From contig NZ_OY729424.1 of the NCBI RefSeq assembly GCF_963422335.1, positions 1,426,001 to 1,490,000 of the forward strand: a stretch of 64,000 bases of DNA, in the 5' to 3' direction. Below are positions 1-9,242 of this stretch, one piece after another; positions within the stretch are counted from its first letter, which is position 1, and every line of letters begins with the position of its first letter. The translations under genes were made by a program, and so were the position numbers. This stretch comes from an uncultured Roseateles sp. (GTDB taxonomy: Bacteria; Pseudomonadota; Gammaproteobacteria; Burkholderiales; Burkholderiaceae_C). The notes under the pieces are model-generated. The model was given only the letters and a program-made list of their open reading frames with translations. It had not been told where the DNA came from and searched no databases.

Positions 1-63
1 GTTTGCGGCAAGAAGCTCACGAACAGGATTAATGTCGGTGGTGCCGAGGTCGCGGATTTGCAT
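1..63 (-). CDS. GNAT-like acetyltransferase, N-terminal fragment (runs off window)
   Basis: Only the first 21 codons are in the window; the gene continues past position 1. The frame starts with ATG at 63 and reads MQIRDLGTTD followed by INPVRELLAAN. This resembles the opening beta strand and first helix of GNAT N-acetyltransferases (an IRDL..xDI..VRxLLxxN pattern). The upstream TTAGG is a weak ribosome binding site. Substrate cannot be inferred from so little sequence. Confidence 0.5.
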   Translation of the reverse strand, partial: MQIRDLGTTDINPVRELLAAN

Positions 64-368
64 GATGCCTAACTATGTTATCGGGCGCATTCGCGTATAC
101 AAAGAATGGCGCGAAACGCCGCACGCGGCGGCTTTGGCCAGCCTGCAAAAGCCTGGATCTGACAAGCTCTCAAGTCGATGCTCCTTGCCTGACATTGCGC
201 CTGCTCCCGAATCGTGGCGCACTGCGCCCGTACCGCGCGAATTGTGTTTCGGGCCAGCATCACATAGATCGACTCCGTCAAGATTGGTGTTACCAGGAGT
301 CAAGCGAAACTGATGCCAGCCCCGGGAGGGCGATGTTTCGCGTGCACCGCATGTGCGGCCAGCTACGC
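64..368. other. Intergenic stretch, nothing supported
   Basis: About 300 bases between the start of the left-edge gene and the stop of the FIST gene. Short open frames exist on both strands but their translations look like antisense or random sequence and have no good ribosome binding sites. I see no tRNA, no terminator with a T-run and no repeat. It presumably carries the promoter of the left-edge gene. Confidence 0.5.
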
Positions 369-1544
369 TCAAACCGGCTCGGTGAATACCGTCAACACCC
401 CTGTGTACCCATACAGATGGTGGTGCGCGATCTCGCCCCCGGCGAAGAAGCCGGTCAGCGGCACATCGCCCAGGGCGTGTTTGACGATGGCCAGTTCGGC
501 CGAGGGGCCGCCGAAGTGCGGGCCGCCGCGGCCGGTGCAGCTGATGTAGATGGCGGCGGCGATGCGGGCGCTGGGCTGGCCGGAGGGCAAATCATGACCC
601 TGGCCTTCCACTTCCTCGCGGATCTCGCTGCAGATGCGAACCAGATCGCGGCGGGCGGCTTCGGTGTTGCGGCGGCAGAAGGTCAGCTGGATGCCGGGCT
701 CGACCTGCTCGGCGATGGCCAGGCCGCGGTCCAGTGGGGTCAGGCCCAGCAGATGGCGTACGCGGGTGGCGGGGCCGAACTGGCCGGTGCGTGGCGTCGC
801 TTCGTCGGGGGCCTCATTCAGGCCGACCAGGGTCTGGCGCAACTGGGGCAGGGCCTCTCGGTGGTCCAGGGTGGTGAGGCCGAGGTCGCGCAGCAGGCAG
901 TCGAGTGCGGGCTCGTCGTCGAGCCGGGCGACGCGGTTGCTTTCGCTGCGGGTGATGCGCCGCGTCGGCCCGACCGGCTGGCAGCCCTGGGTGACGCGCG
1001 AGATCAGGTTCACCTCGGGGCCGAAGGCCACGCCGGACAGGCCGCCCTGGAACAGGCCGTTGGCGATCTGCCAGGCCTGGGTGCGGGCGCTGGCAATGCC
1101 GCCGAACAGATAGCCGCTGGCGGTGCGCGCACTCATCTCCGCGATCAGCTCGGCAGCGTCGGCGCTGCTGCCATCGGCATGGACCTGCGCGCTGTGGGCC
1201 AGCCAATTCGACGTGGCACCGAGCGGCGCGCTGCCTGAGAACACGCGGTAGTGGCTGCGGGGCATATCGCTGAGCAGCAGGCTCAAGGCCGGCTCGTCGA
1301 AATACTCGACGCCGCTGGCACTCACGCCTATGCCCACCGCGCCGACCCAGTCCACGCCGGGCCAGCGCTGTTGCAACTCCGCCAGCAGGGCGGTGGCATG
1401 TGGCGCGTAGTGGTCGGTCAGATAGACCCAGCCCAGGGTCGCAGCCATGGCGGGCGCATGAGCCCGTTGTGCCTCCAGCTGGGCAGCGGCCAGCGCCAGT
1501 GCGATATGCCAGTCCGGATGGGTGGCGTGGCCGCTGAGGAACAT
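369..1544 (-). CDS. FIST domain sensory protein
   Basis: A 391-aa protein carrying a FIST_N and FIST_C layout: the N-terminal half has the 'GVSASGVEYFDEPALSLLL' type segment, the C-terminal half 'FCRRNTEAARRDL' and a terminal 'GFFAGGEIAHHHLYGYTGVL' type segment typical of FIST_C. FIST proteins are thought to bind small ligands and often occur in signal transduction proteins; this one stands alone, with no attached kinase or cyclase domain. ATG at 1544 is chosen because it lies 14 bases after the phasin-like gene's stop; the frame stays open further upstream, but that extension overlaps PhaM and has low-complexity Arg/Gly composition. It is probably cotranscribed with the PhaM gene. Ligand unknown. 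Confidence 0.85.
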   Translation of the reverse strand: MFLSGHATHPDWHIALALAAAQLEAQRAHAPAMAATLGWVYLTDHYAPHATALLAELQQRWPGVDWVGAVGIGVSASGVEYFDEPALSLLLSDMPRSHYRVFSGSAPLGATSNWLAHSAQVHADGSSADAAELIAEMSARTASGYLFGGIASARTQAWQIANGLFQGGLSGVAFGPEVNLISRVTQGCQPVGPTRRITRSESNRVARLDDEPALDCLLRDLGLTTLDHREALPQLRQTLVGLNEAPDEATPRTGQFGPATRVRHLLGLTPLDRGLAIAEQVEPGIQLTFCRRNTEAARRDLVRICSEIREEVEGQGHDLPSGQPSARIAAAIYISCTGRGGPHFGGPSAELAIVKHALGDVPLTGFFAGGEIAHHHLYGYTGVLTVFTEPV

Positions 1545-1558
1545 GAATGGCGGCCGGG

Positions 1559-2266
1559 TCAGCCGGCGCTGCGCTTGCGCGCGGCGGTCTTCTTGGCGGC
1601 CGCGGCCCGGCCGGCGCTGGCCGTCTTGACGGCCTGCTTGACCATGCCGCCGGCCACCGCTCCGGCCACCGCGCCGGGCACCGAGGCGGCCTTGCGCAGG
1701 GTCTCGCCTGCGGCGTCGAAGGATTGCTTGACCATCGCCCCGGCCAGATTCTTGGCAGCGTCGGTGGCGCTGTCCTTCATCGCGTTGGTGGCCAGCTGGG
1801 CAAACTGCTGGCTCAGGGCGCCCCACCATTGCATCGGATCAACGGCGGCGGCTGACGCAGCGCTTGCAGGCTCGGCCTTCTTCTCGGGTTTCTCCGCCTT
1901 TTTGCTGGGTGCGGCGGGCTGGCCCATTGCGGCGGAGAACACCGGCATCGGGCCGTCCACGCCGGGCATCTTGATCTTCAGCGTCTCGCTGAGCTCGGCC
2001 AGCGGCACATTCATCGACTTGAGGGTGGACAGCGTCATGCGCTGCACCTCCAGCGCCTGTATCGTGGCACCCATCATGCGCGCGTTCTGCTCCAGCCAGA
2101 ACTGCACCGTGCGCAACTCCTCGATGCGCTTTTCCAGCTCCTCGGGGTTCAGGGTTGGCGCCACCCATTGGCCGATGTTCGGCAGCGAGGCGCCGGCCGT
2201 CTTGACCAGGCCCTGCAGAAAGTCGAAGCCGGGAACGAACTTGGTGAAGCTGGATGCGTCGGCCAT
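1559..2266 (-). CDS. phaM: PhaM family polyhydroxyalkanoate granule regulatory protein
   Basis: A 235-aa protein beginning MADASSFTKFVPGFDFLQ, the characteristic start of PhaM proteins, followed by a helical region (about 30-100), an Ala/Lys/Glu-rich linker, and a C-terminal Lys/Arg/Ala-rich tail (KKTAARKRS) of the kind that binds DNA. In Cupriavidus PhaM links PHA granules to the nucleoid and activates PHA synthase. The start at 2266 is supported by GGAGA eight bases upstream; a longer in-frame ATG lies at 2305 but lacks support and overlaps the TraB/GumN gene. It implies that the organism stores PHA, although no synthase gene is present here. Confidence 0.85.
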   Translation of the reverse strand: MADASSFTKFVPGFDFLQGLVKTAGASLPNIGQWVAPTLNPEELEKRIEELRTVQFWLEQNARMMGATIQALEVQRMTLSTLKSMNVPLAELSETLKIKMPGVDGPMPVFSAAMGQPAAPSKKAEKPEKKAEPASAASAAAVDPMQWWGALSQQFAQLATNAMKDSATDAAKNLAGAMVKQSFDAAGETLRKAASVPGAVAGAVAGGMVKQAVKTASAGRAAAAKKTAARKRSAG

Positions 2267-2301
2267 GGTTGCTGTCTCCGTTTTTTGGAGACCTGAGCCT
2301 A

Positions 2302-3288
2302 TCACCGGGCGTGCTGCTTGTGGGGCTCCACGCGTTCAACACTGAAGCCGCGCCGAGCCAACAACAGGGGCAGCGCCTGCGGCCCGGTCATGTGCAGGGC
2401 GCCCACGGCGGCCAGTACCGTCCGGCCTTCCTGATGCAGCGCAGCAATGCGCTCGGCCATGGCCGGGTTGCGCTCATCGTTGAGCCGACGCATGGCCTGG
2501 CGGTCGGCGTCGCTCTTGATGCAGTCGCACCATTGCTCGTAGCCCTGCAATTCGGCCAGATCACCGCGTGCCCAGGCTTCGGCCATGCGCAGCAGGCTCG
2601 GACGCACGCGCTTGTTCTCCAGCAGGGCCAGAGACTCCTCGACCGCCAGCAGGGCCTTGTCCGCACGATTTGGAATCAGTGCCTCGCGCTGGCCCTGGGC
2701 CGTCTCCAGGCTGATCAGCGGGCGCTGGCCGGCCTTGGCGAAACCGGCCAGCATGAACTCCTGGCCGTAGGACGGGTCCAGGCCGTCCCAGCGACCGGCC
2801 AGCACCGCATAGGTCATCAGTTGCAGCAAGGGATGCATGGCGGCCAGGGCGGTGGGCGGCAGGCAGGCCTCGTCGGCCTGGGCATCCATACGCCGGCGCA
2901 AGGCCGGGGCTATGGCCGGCAGTTGATCGGCGGGTGTCGGCGCCGTCATCGCCTGCTGCACGGCCGGATCGGTGACGTCCAGCTCCAGGGCCAGCACTTC
3001 AGTCTGCTGCAGTGCCCGCTGCAGGGCCGGGCCGGGATAGATCCAGTCGGGCCGGCCCACATGCAGGGTGCCGTACAGATAGGAGTCGCGCCCGTCCTTG
3101 CTGATGCGCCACAGCAGGCCGCGGTCCCGGGCGCTGCCCATGCCGGCCTGCACCTGCTCGGGGCTGGGCACCTGGGCGGTGGGTGGGCAGGCGGCGGGCG
3201 GCGCGGCCTGGGCCAGGCCTGCGAAACAGACCAGGCCCAGGGAATAGGCGCGCGCCAAGCGTTTCACATGTGCGGCAGGCGATGGCAT
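2302..3288 (-). CDS. TraB/GumN family protein, secreted
   Basis: A 328-aa protein with a signal peptide (basic start, hydrophobic stretch to about residue 28, AQA cleavage site). The mature part contains the TraB/GumN hallmarks: 'SYLYGTLHVG' near residue 70 and 'AAVGALHMTGP' near the C-terminus, the two Gly/His motifs that define this Tiki/TraB-like metalloprotease-related fold. Several cysteines suggest periplasmic disulfides. The family is widespread and mostly uncharacterised; proteolytic activity is possible but unproven. It lies upstream of phaM on the same strand. Confidence 0.85.
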   Translation of the reverse strand: MPSPAAHVKRLARAYSLGLVCFAGLAQAAPPAACPPTAQVPSPEQVQAGMGSARDRGLLWRISKDGRDSYLYGTLHVGRPDWIYPGPALQRALQQTEVLALELDVTDPAVQQAMTAPTPADQLPAIAPALRRRMDAQADEACLPPTALAAMHPLLQLMTYAVLAGRWDGLDPSYGQEFMLAGFAKAGQRPLISLETAQGQREALIPNRADKALLAVEESLALLENKRVRPSLLRMAEAWARGDLAELQGYEQWCDCIKSDADRQAMRRLNDERNPAMAERIAALHQEGRTVLAAVGALHMTGPQALPLLLARRGFSVERVEPHKQHAR

Positions 3289-3335
3289 CGGATCTCGGTT
3301 TCTGGCTAAGCTGCGTGGATTATCGAGGAGCCCCC

Positions 3336-3749
3336 ATGCCCAGCCTGTTCCACCTGGCCTTTCATGTACGCGACCTGGACGGCGCCCGCCGTTTCTATGG
3401 TGACCTGCTCGGTTGCCCGGAGGGGCGCAGCACCGCCACCTGGGTCGATTTCAACTTCTTCGGCCACCAGATCTCCCTGCACCTGGGCGAGCCCTTTGCC
3501 ACCACCCGCACCGGCCAGGTCGGCGGCCATCTGGTGCCCATGCCGCACCTGGGCGTGGTGCTGGAGCTGCCCGAATGGCAGGCGCTGGCCGAGCGGCTGC
3601 AGGCCGCCGGCACCGAATTTGTGATGCCGCCCCAGGTGCGTTTCGAGGGCCAGCCCGGCGAGCAGTGGACGATGTTCCTGCTCGACCCCTTTGGCAATCC
3701 GCTTGAAATCAAGGGCTTTCGCTCGCTGGCCACCGTGTTCGACAGCTGA
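3336..3749 (+). CDS. VOC family (glyoxalase/dioxygenase-like) protein
   Basis: A 137-aa single-domain vicinal oxygen chelate protein: 'FHLAFHVRDLDGARRFYGDLLG' at the start gives the first metal-ligand His, 'DFNFFGHQISLH' the next strand, and 'LLDPFGNPLEIKGF' at residues about 112-125 supplies the terminal Glu ligand. Such proteins act as dimers on small substrates in glyoxalase, dioxygenase or antibiotic-resistance reactions; the C-terminal 'EIKGF' pattern is common in uncharacterised VOC proteins. The start at 3336 has GAGGAG five bases upstream. It is divergent from the TraB/GumN gene. Confidence 0.85.
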   Translation: MPSLFHLAFHVRDLDGARRFYGDLLGCPEGRSTATWVDFNFFGHQISLHLGEPFATTRTGQVGGHLVPMPHLGVVLELPEWQALAERLQAAGTEFVMPPQVRFEGQPGEQWTMFLLDPFGNPLEIKGFRSLATVFDS

Positions 3750-3766
3750 TCTGGCCGGATTTGGCG

Positions 3767-3782
3767 GGTATTACTGAATACC
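3767..3782. repeat. Perfect inverted repeat GGTATT-ACTG-AATACC
   Basis: A 6-bp perfect inverted repeat with a 4-base loop lies between the VOC gene's stop and the winged-helix/ATPase gene. There is no T-run after it, so it is not an evident terminator. It could be an operator or part of the leader of the downstream gene. Confidence 0.35.
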
Positions 3783-3837
3783 TGCGTCGCGGGTGGCGTG
3801 CCAAACTGCCCCGCGCAGCAAATCGGGAAGATCAGTC

Positions 3838-4860
3838 ATGGCACGTGTTGATTTGGCCGCCGTCACCCAGTGGATCACGGTGGCGGTGCAGCAGTTTCCG
3901 GGAGACCTGGCCAGCCAGGTGGCCGAGCGCCAGGGCGTGACCCGCGCCACCGCGCAAAAGACCTTGAAGCGCCTGATCGAGCTGCAGTGGCTGGTGCGCA
4001 AGGGCACGCCGCGCAAGCCCGTTTACGAGCCCGGCCTGCTGCGCCAGGTCGTGCGCCGCTATCCGCTCGAAGGCCTGGACGAGGACGTGCCCTGGGCGCG
4101 CGACTTTGCGCCCCACTTTGCGCTGTCCGACGAGGTGTTCCGCCTCGCCCAGCATGCCTTCACCGAGCTGCTGAATAACGCCGTCGATCACAGCGAGGGC
4201 ACGAGCGTGACGGTGTCGATGCGCCAGACCGGCAGCCATTTGCAGCTGCTGGTGTCAGACGACGGCCGGGGCGTGTTCAACAAGATCAACGAGGTCTTCA
4301 AGATCGACGATCCGGCCATGGCCATGCTGGAGCTGAGCAAGGGCAAGCTGACCAGCCAGCCCGACCGCCACACCGGCCGCGGCCTGTTCTTCACCGCCAA
4401 GATGGCCGATGTGTTCGACCTGCACGCCAACGAGACCGCCTATCAGCACCGCGAATGGGAAGAGGGGCTGTGGCAGCGCGGCCGGCCGGTCTGCCGCACC
4501 GGCACCTCGGTGTTCGTGGCCTTCGGGCTGGAGTCGCGCCGCAGCGTTGACGAGGTCTTGCGCCGATTCAGCGTCGACGGCAAGGGCTATGACTTCGAGC
4601 GCACCCTGGTGCCGCTGAAGCTGCTGCTGGAGGGCCATTCGGGCCTGGAGTCGCGCTCGCAGGCCAAGCGTGTGGGCGCCCGGCTGCAGCAGTTCAAGCG
4701 GGCGGACCTCGATTTCGACGGCGTCAACGACGTCGGCCACGCCTTCGCCGACGAGCTGTTCCGTGTCTTTGCCCGCCAGCATCCGCAGCTGCGCCTGGTG
4801 CCGCTGAATATGGGGCCGCGGGTGGCGGCCCTGGTGCAGACCATCATCGAATCCGCCTAG
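3838..4860 (+). CDS. Winged-helix plus GHKL ATPase-like plus STAS-like (DUF4325) protein
   Basis: A 340-aa protein in three parts. Residues 1-75 look like a winged helix ('ASQVAERQGVTRATAQKTLKRLIELQWL'). Residues about 100-220 carry a GHKL ATP-binding fold: 'AFTELLNNAVDHSEG' is the N-box and 'VSDDGRGVF' the G1 box, and 'HTGRGLFFTAKMAD' matches the G2 region. The C-terminal 100 residues match the STAS-like DUF4325 pattern ('DFDGVNDVGHAFADELFRVFARQHP'). The combination resembles anti-sigma-factor-kinase-like regulators with a built-in DNA-binding domain. ATG at 3838 follows GGAAG. Targets unknown. Confidence 0.75.
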   Translation: MARVDLAAVTQWITVAVQQFPGDLASQVAERQGVTRATAQKTLKRLIELQWLVRKGTPRKPVYEPGLLRQVVRRYPLEGLDEDVPWARDFAPHFALSDEVFRLAQHAFTELLNNAVDHSEGTSVTVSMRQTGSHLQLLVSDDGRGVFNKINEVFKIDDPAMAMLELSKGKLTSQPDRHTGRGLFFTAKMADVFDLHANETAYQHREWEEGLWQRGRPVCRTGTSVFVAFGLESRRSVDEVLRRFSVDGKGYDFERTLVPLKLLLEGHSGLESRSQAKRVGARLQQFKRADLDFDGVNDVGHAFADELFRVFARQHPQLRLVPLNMGPRVAALVQTIIESA

Positions 4861-6782
4861 TCGACGAGTTCATACAGCGCCGATCCGTCGCCGTTGTCCT
4901 TGACCAGCTTGACCCTGGGCGTGGCCGCCAGATGGGCCATGCCGCCCGCGCCTGACAGAAAGCGCAGCTTCACACCCGGCACCGGCAGCACGCGCCAGTT
5001 GCCATCGGCCGTCGGATTGAATTGCTTCACGCCGGCCAGGTACTGCGCCACCGCCTCGCGGTTCTCGTCCGGCGCATCGATAGCGATCTTGCTGGCGTTC
5101 AGGCCGGGGAAGTTGCCGCCACCGCTGGCGCGGTAGTTGTTGGTCACGACCAGGAACTCGGCGGTGTCGGCCACCGGCCTGCCCTGGTGGCGCAGATTGA
5201 CGATGCGCCGCCCGCCGCCGGCCAGGCGCTTGCCGTCGGCGTCGTAACGGGCCGCCTGCGTCACATCGATCTCGTAGCTGAGGCCGTCCAGCGTATCGAA
5301 GTTGTAGGAGCGGAAGCCCGGCTCCAGCAGGTCCTGCTCGGGGGCGCCCTTGGGGTCGATCTGGCGGAAGTTGCCGGCCGCCATCTCCAGCCATTCGCGC
5401 ACCTCGGCGCCCGTGAGCTTCAGCGCCTTGAGGGTGTTCGGATAGACGTAGAGATCGGCCACGTGCTTGATGGCTATCGTGCCGGCCGGTATGTCGGTAT
5501 AGCTGCTCCAGCCCTGGCGGCCGCCCGATTTGAACGGCGCGGCGGCCGACAGCAGCGGCAGCTTTTCGTAGGCCGTGCCCTGCACCGCGCGGGCCATATA
5601 GGCCAGCTGGGCCTGCGACACCACCTGCACCGAGGGGTCGTCCATCACCAGCGCGAAATAGCTGTGGATGGGCGCCAGGCTTTGTGCCACGGCGCCGCGC
5701 ACATAGGCCAGCGTATCGGCATGCTCGGTGGCGATGACCGTGGCCACCAGCGGGTCGGCATCGACCAGCGCCCGGCGGGTGGCGCGCTGGTAGATGGGGC
5801 GGACCTCGGCTCGGCTGTTGACCACCTTCCAGGCGCCCGAGGCATTGTCCAGCCGCAGATCGATCACGCCCAGATGATCGCCCCAGCGGCCCGGCATCAC
5901 CGCTGGCACGCCGTGGATGCTGCCCTTGGCCAGATCGACGCCGGGGTAGCCGGCAAAGTCCTTGCCCGGAAACTCGGCATGGGCATGGCCCAGCAGCAGG
6001 GCGTCTATGCCCGGTACTTGAGCGAGCTGCGCGGCGGCGTTCTCGGCGAATTTGGCTGATGACGGGCCCGGCTCGGCCTTCTCCAGCCCGGTGTGGGCGA
6101 TGGCCACCACCAGCTGCGCACCCTTGGCGCGCAGCTCCGGCACCAGCCGGCGCGCGGTCTCGACGATGTCGCGGGCCACCACCTTGCCGTCCAGGTTCTG
6201 CTTGTCCCACTGCATGATTTGCGGCGGCACGAAACCGATCACGCCGATCTTCAGCGTGTGCGGCTGGCCGGCCTCATCATTGAAGCGGCGCTCCAGGATC
6301 ACCCAGGGCGTGAAGGCATGGTGATCGGGCGCCTCGGCCTGCATCACATTGGCATTGACGTAGGGAAAGGTCGCGCCGGCCAGCGCCTGGCGCAGGAACG
6401 GCAGGCCGTAGTTGAACTCGTGATTGCCGATATTGGCGGCGTCCACGTCCAGCAGGTTCAAGACCTTGTAGGCCGGGTGCACCTCGCCGGCCTGCAGCGG
6501 CTTGACCCGCGCCACCAGATCGCCCAGCGGGTTGCCCTGTAGCAGATCGCCGTTGTCGAACAACAGGCTGTTGCGCGCCTCGGCCCGCGCCGCCTTGATC
6601 AGGCTGACGGTCTTGGCCAGGCCGTACTCGTCGGTCGCCCGGTCCTGGTAGTAGTCGTAGTTCAGCAGATTCATGTGCACGTCGGTGGTCTGCAGGATGC
6701 GCAGATTCAGCTCGGCGGCATGGGAGGTGCTGGCCAGCAGGCCGGCCAGGATGAAGGACAGAAGGTGGGGTGTCGGATTCAT
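4857..6782 (-). CDS. cpdB: 2',3'-cyclic-nucleotide 2'-phosphodiesterase/3'-nucleotidase
   Basis: A 641-aa periplasmic enzyme with a signal peptide cleaved after 'ASTSHA'. The calcineurin-like metallophosphatase domain has 'LQTTDVHMNL' near residue 31 (the D.H metal site), 'LFDNGDLLQG' and 'GNHEFNYG', with the His of 'IAHTGLE' and 'LLLGHAHAEFPG' completing the dinuclear site. The C-terminal 5'-nucleotidase domain has 'FKSGGRQGWSSYTDIPAG' and 'FLVVTNNYRASGGGNFPG'. CpdB hydrolyses 2',3'-cyclic nucleotides and then 3'-nucleotides, salvaging phosphate and nucleosides outside the cytoplasm. Its stop overlaps the stop of the convergent gene by four bases. Confidence 0.95.
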   Translation of the reverse strand: MNPTPHLLSFILAGLLASTSHAAELNLRILQTTDVHMNLLNYDYYQDRATDEYGLAKTVSLIKAARAEARNSLLFDNGDLLQGNPLGDLVARVKPLQAGEVHPAYKVLNLLDVDAANIGNHEFNYGLPFLRQALAGATFPYVNANVMQAEAPDHHAFTPWVILERRFNDEAGQPHTLKIGVIGFVPPQIMQWDKQNLDGKVVARDIVETARRLVPELRAKGAQLVVAIAHTGLEKAEPGPSSAKFAENAAAQLAQVPGIDALLLGHAHAEFPGKDFAGYPGVDLAKGSIHGVPAVMPGRWGDHLGVIDLRLDNASGAWKVVNSRAEVRPIYQRATRRALVDADPLVATVIATEHADTLAYVRGAVAQSLAPIHSYFALVMDDPSVQVVSQAQLAYMARAVQGTAYEKLPLLSAAAPFKSGGRQGWSSYTDIPAGTIAIKHVADLYVYPNTLKALKLTGAEVREWLEMAAGNFRQIDPKGAPEQDLLEPGFRSYNFDTLDGLSYEIDVTQAARYDADGKRLAGGGRRIVNLRHQGRPVADTAEFLVVTNNYRASGGGNFPGLNASKIAIDAPDENREAVAQYLAGVKQFNPTADGNWRVLPVPGVKLRFLSGAGGMAHLAATPRVKLVKDNGDGSALYELVD

Positions 6783-6832
6783 GGCGGCAATGCTAGCGGT
6801 GCCGCCCCTGCCTCCCCGGATTTTCGTCCGGG

Positions 6833-9133
6833 CTACTGCTTGAAACCTATCGAGCGCCGCTGCCGCACCTCGGGCTTGACGCGGTGTTCGGCTTCCAGCT
6901 GGGACAGGAACTCGTCCGGCTCGAAACTCTCGCCGAGGATATCGACCTGGCGCTTGACATTGGCAAAGTCGCCCGGCGTCAGCTCGTCCAGCTCGGCCAG
7001 GCGCTGGCCTTGCTCGTGGCTGATGGCGTCGCCAGCGCCGTCCAGCGCCTCGGCGATGAACATCCGTTCGCGCTGCTCCTGCGTCAGCGCCTTGAAACGG
7101 ATCTTGAAGGTGAAGCGGCGCAGGGCGGCCTCGTCCAGCTCCTCGAACAGATTGGTGGTGCAGATGAAGATGCCCGGGAAGCGCTCCATGCCCTGCAGCA
7201 TCTCGTTGACCTCGCTGAGCTCATAGCTGCGCTCGGCCAGGCGGCGGCTGCGCAGAAAGCTGTCGGCCTCGTCGAGCAGCAGCACGGCGTCTTCGGTGGC
7301 TGCCGAGTCGAACATGCGCGCCATGTTCTGCTCGGTCTCGCCGACGAACTTGCTGGCAATGTCGCTGGCCTGGCGGATCATCAGGGGCTTTTGCAGTGCC
7401 TGGGCGATGTGCTCGGCCAGGGCCGTCTTGCCGCTGCCCGGCGGGCCGAAGAAGCACAGGCAGCCGGCACCACGGCGCTTCAGCGCCTCGACGATGCGGG
7501 CAATCTCGAAGCGCGATTCGGTGTTCAAGAGGCTCAGGTCGTAGCTCGTGACGACCGGCCGCGCGCCCTTCTCGCGGGCGTCATGACCCAGCGCCTTGTC
7601 GGCATTCTGCAGCTGGCGTTCGATCAGCGCCTCGACCGCCTTGTCGGGCCCGGCCAATTGCGCGAAGCGCACTGCCGTGCGTATCTGAGCCGGGGTCAGG
7701 CCTCTGCGTTCACTGAGCTTCTCCGAGAAGCCTGCGCTAACTTTCACCTCTTGCAGGGCGCGATTGACGAGGGCCAGGCGAGCGCCCGGCGGAGGCGACT
7801 TCAGCTCCAGGTGGTATTGGAAACGGCGGCGAAAGGCCGGATCGATCTGCTCGATGCGGTTGGTGACCCAGATCACCGGCACCGGATTGGTCTCCAGGAT
7901 CTGGTTCACCCAGGCCTTGCCGCTGACGCTGCTCGACGGTGGGCCTTCGCCGGTGGAGTCGAGCCGGGCCATCAGCTGGGCAGTGTCGCTGGACAGCGGC
8001 GGGAACACGTCCTCGACCTCGTCGAACAGCAGCGCCACCTTGTGGCCGCCCTTGAGGAAGACCTGGCTGATCTGCAGCGAGCGGTAGCGGTCACGGCCGG
8101 TCAGCGAATTGCCGTCGCGGTCGGCGTACTCGACCTCGTACAGATCGAGACCGGCCGTCTGCGCCGCCACCTTGGCCAGCTCGGTCTTGCCGGTGCCCGG
8201 CGGGCCGTAGAGCAGCACATTGACGCCCAGCGCCTTGCGCTCGACGGCGTTGCTGAGCAGGGCGGTGAGCACGCTCAGGTCTTCGCTGACGAAATGGAAG
8301 TCATTGGGCGCCAGCTCGCTCTTGGTCGCCGGCCGGGTGAACACGGCCATCAGGTCGGACGGACCCTGGTACTCGCGCATCAGCACCGGCGGCAGCTGCT
8401 CGCTGACCTTCATCAGGTCGGCCAGGTCGGTGATGTTGTGCTCCGAGATCAGGTTCTCGACCATGCCTATGCGCTCCAGCCGCGAGCCGGCACGCAGCGC
8501 CTCGGCCACTTCCTGCTCGTTGACGCCGGCCACGGCGGCGATGGCGGCGAAGGCCTCCTGTGCATTGTTGACCTTGAACTCGACCAGGAGACCGCGCAGC
8601 TCGCGTTGGTAGCGGGCCAGCGTGCCGTAGAGCAGCAACGCACGCTCGGCCGGGTTCAGCTGCAGCAGATCGGCCAGCGCATCGATGTTCTTCTCGACCA
8701 GGGTCGATTCCTTCTTCAGCTGGCGCTCCAGCCATTCGCAGGTCGTGCCCAGCACCGACAGCAGGTCCTTCGGTGCGTCCTTGATGTATTCGTCGATGTA
8801 GAAGAACAGCGAGCCCTCTTCGTAGGGGCCGTGCCAGACGCCGTAGCGTTTCAGAAAGGCTTCGTCGCTGAGCGACTCGTGGTCGCGCCAGGCCTCGTTG
8901 CTCTTGCAGCGCTGGGCCAGGAAGCCGCGCACCCGGGTCAGCACGCTGGCGGGCCAGACCAGATGACGACCGACGAAGGAGAGCAGGCCGGCACAGTCGC
9001 GCCTGAGGTTGAAGCGGGCCGCGTGCTTGAGTGTCAGCGTGAGGACGAACTGCGAGCACATGCGATCCAGCACCGGTGCCTCTTTGAGGCCGGGCGAAGG
9101 CAGCAGGTGCGCGTCTGACAGACGCTTGGCCAT
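6833..9133 (-). CDS. Tandem AAA+ ATPase
   Basis: A 766-aa protein with an N-terminal alpha-helical region of about 280 residues and two AAA+ modules. Module 1 has Walker A 'YGPPGTGKTEL' near residue 307 and Walker B 'ALLFDEVEDVF'; module 2 has 'FGPPGSGKTAL' near residue 561 and 'AVLLLDEADSFL'. Both Walker B motifs keep the catalytic Glu, and arginine-finger-like 'PAFRRRFQYHLEL' and 'AALRRFTFKIRF' segments follow. This is the CDC48/SpoVK-like class of unfolding or remodelling ATPases; the specific family and substrate are not recognised. The start at 9133 is preferred to 9160 because of GAGGAG six bases upstream. It is probably a single-gene unit. Confidence 0.8.
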   Translation of the reverse strand: MAKRLSDAHLLPSPGLKEAPVLDRMCSQFVLTLTLKHAARFNLRRDCAGLLSFVGRHLVWPASVLTRVRGFLAQRCKSNEAWRDHESLSDEAFLKRYGVWHGPYEEGSLFFYIDEYIKDAPKDLLSVLGTTCEWLERQLKKESTLVEKNIDALADLLQLNPAERALLLYGTLARYQRELRGLLVEFKVNNAQEAFAAIAAVAGVNEQEVAEALRAGSRLERIGMVENLISEHNITDLADLMKVSEQLPPVLMREYQGPSDLMAVFTRPATKSELAPNDFHFVSEDLSVLTALLSNAVERKALGVNVLLYGPPGTGKTELAKVAAQTAGLDLYEVEYADRDGNSLTGRDRYRSLQISQVFLKGGHKVALLFDEVEDVFPPLSSDTAQLMARLDSTGEGPPSSSVSGKAWVNQILETNPVPVIWVTNRIEQIDPAFRRRFQYHLELKSPPPGARLALVNRALQEVKVSAGFSEKLSERRGLTPAQIRTAVRFAQLAGPDKAVEALIERQLQNADKALGHDAREKGARPVVTSYDLSLLNTESRFEIARIVEALKRRGAGCLCFFGPPGSGKTALAEHIAQALQKPLMIRQASDIASKFVGETEQNMARMFDSAATEDAVLLLDEADSFLRSRRLAERSYELSEVNEMLQGMERFPGIFICTTNLFEELDEAALRRFTFKIRFKALTQEQRERMFIAEALDGAGDAISHEQGQRLAELDELTPGDFANVKRQVDILGESFEPDEFLSQLEAEHRVKPEVRQRRSIGFKQ

Positions 9134-9242
9134 GGGCAGCTCCTCACAGGGATGCCCCATCTTGGATCAGGCCGCGGCGCAGGGCAAGCCCTGCGGGTGT
9201 GACTTATTGGGCGAGGGATTGTGGCCCGGCCCTGTCCAGCCC

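Noticed and set aside
75..1238. A 387-aa plus-strand frame
   Set aside because: Antisense to the FIST protein; low-complexity Gly/Ala-rich translation.
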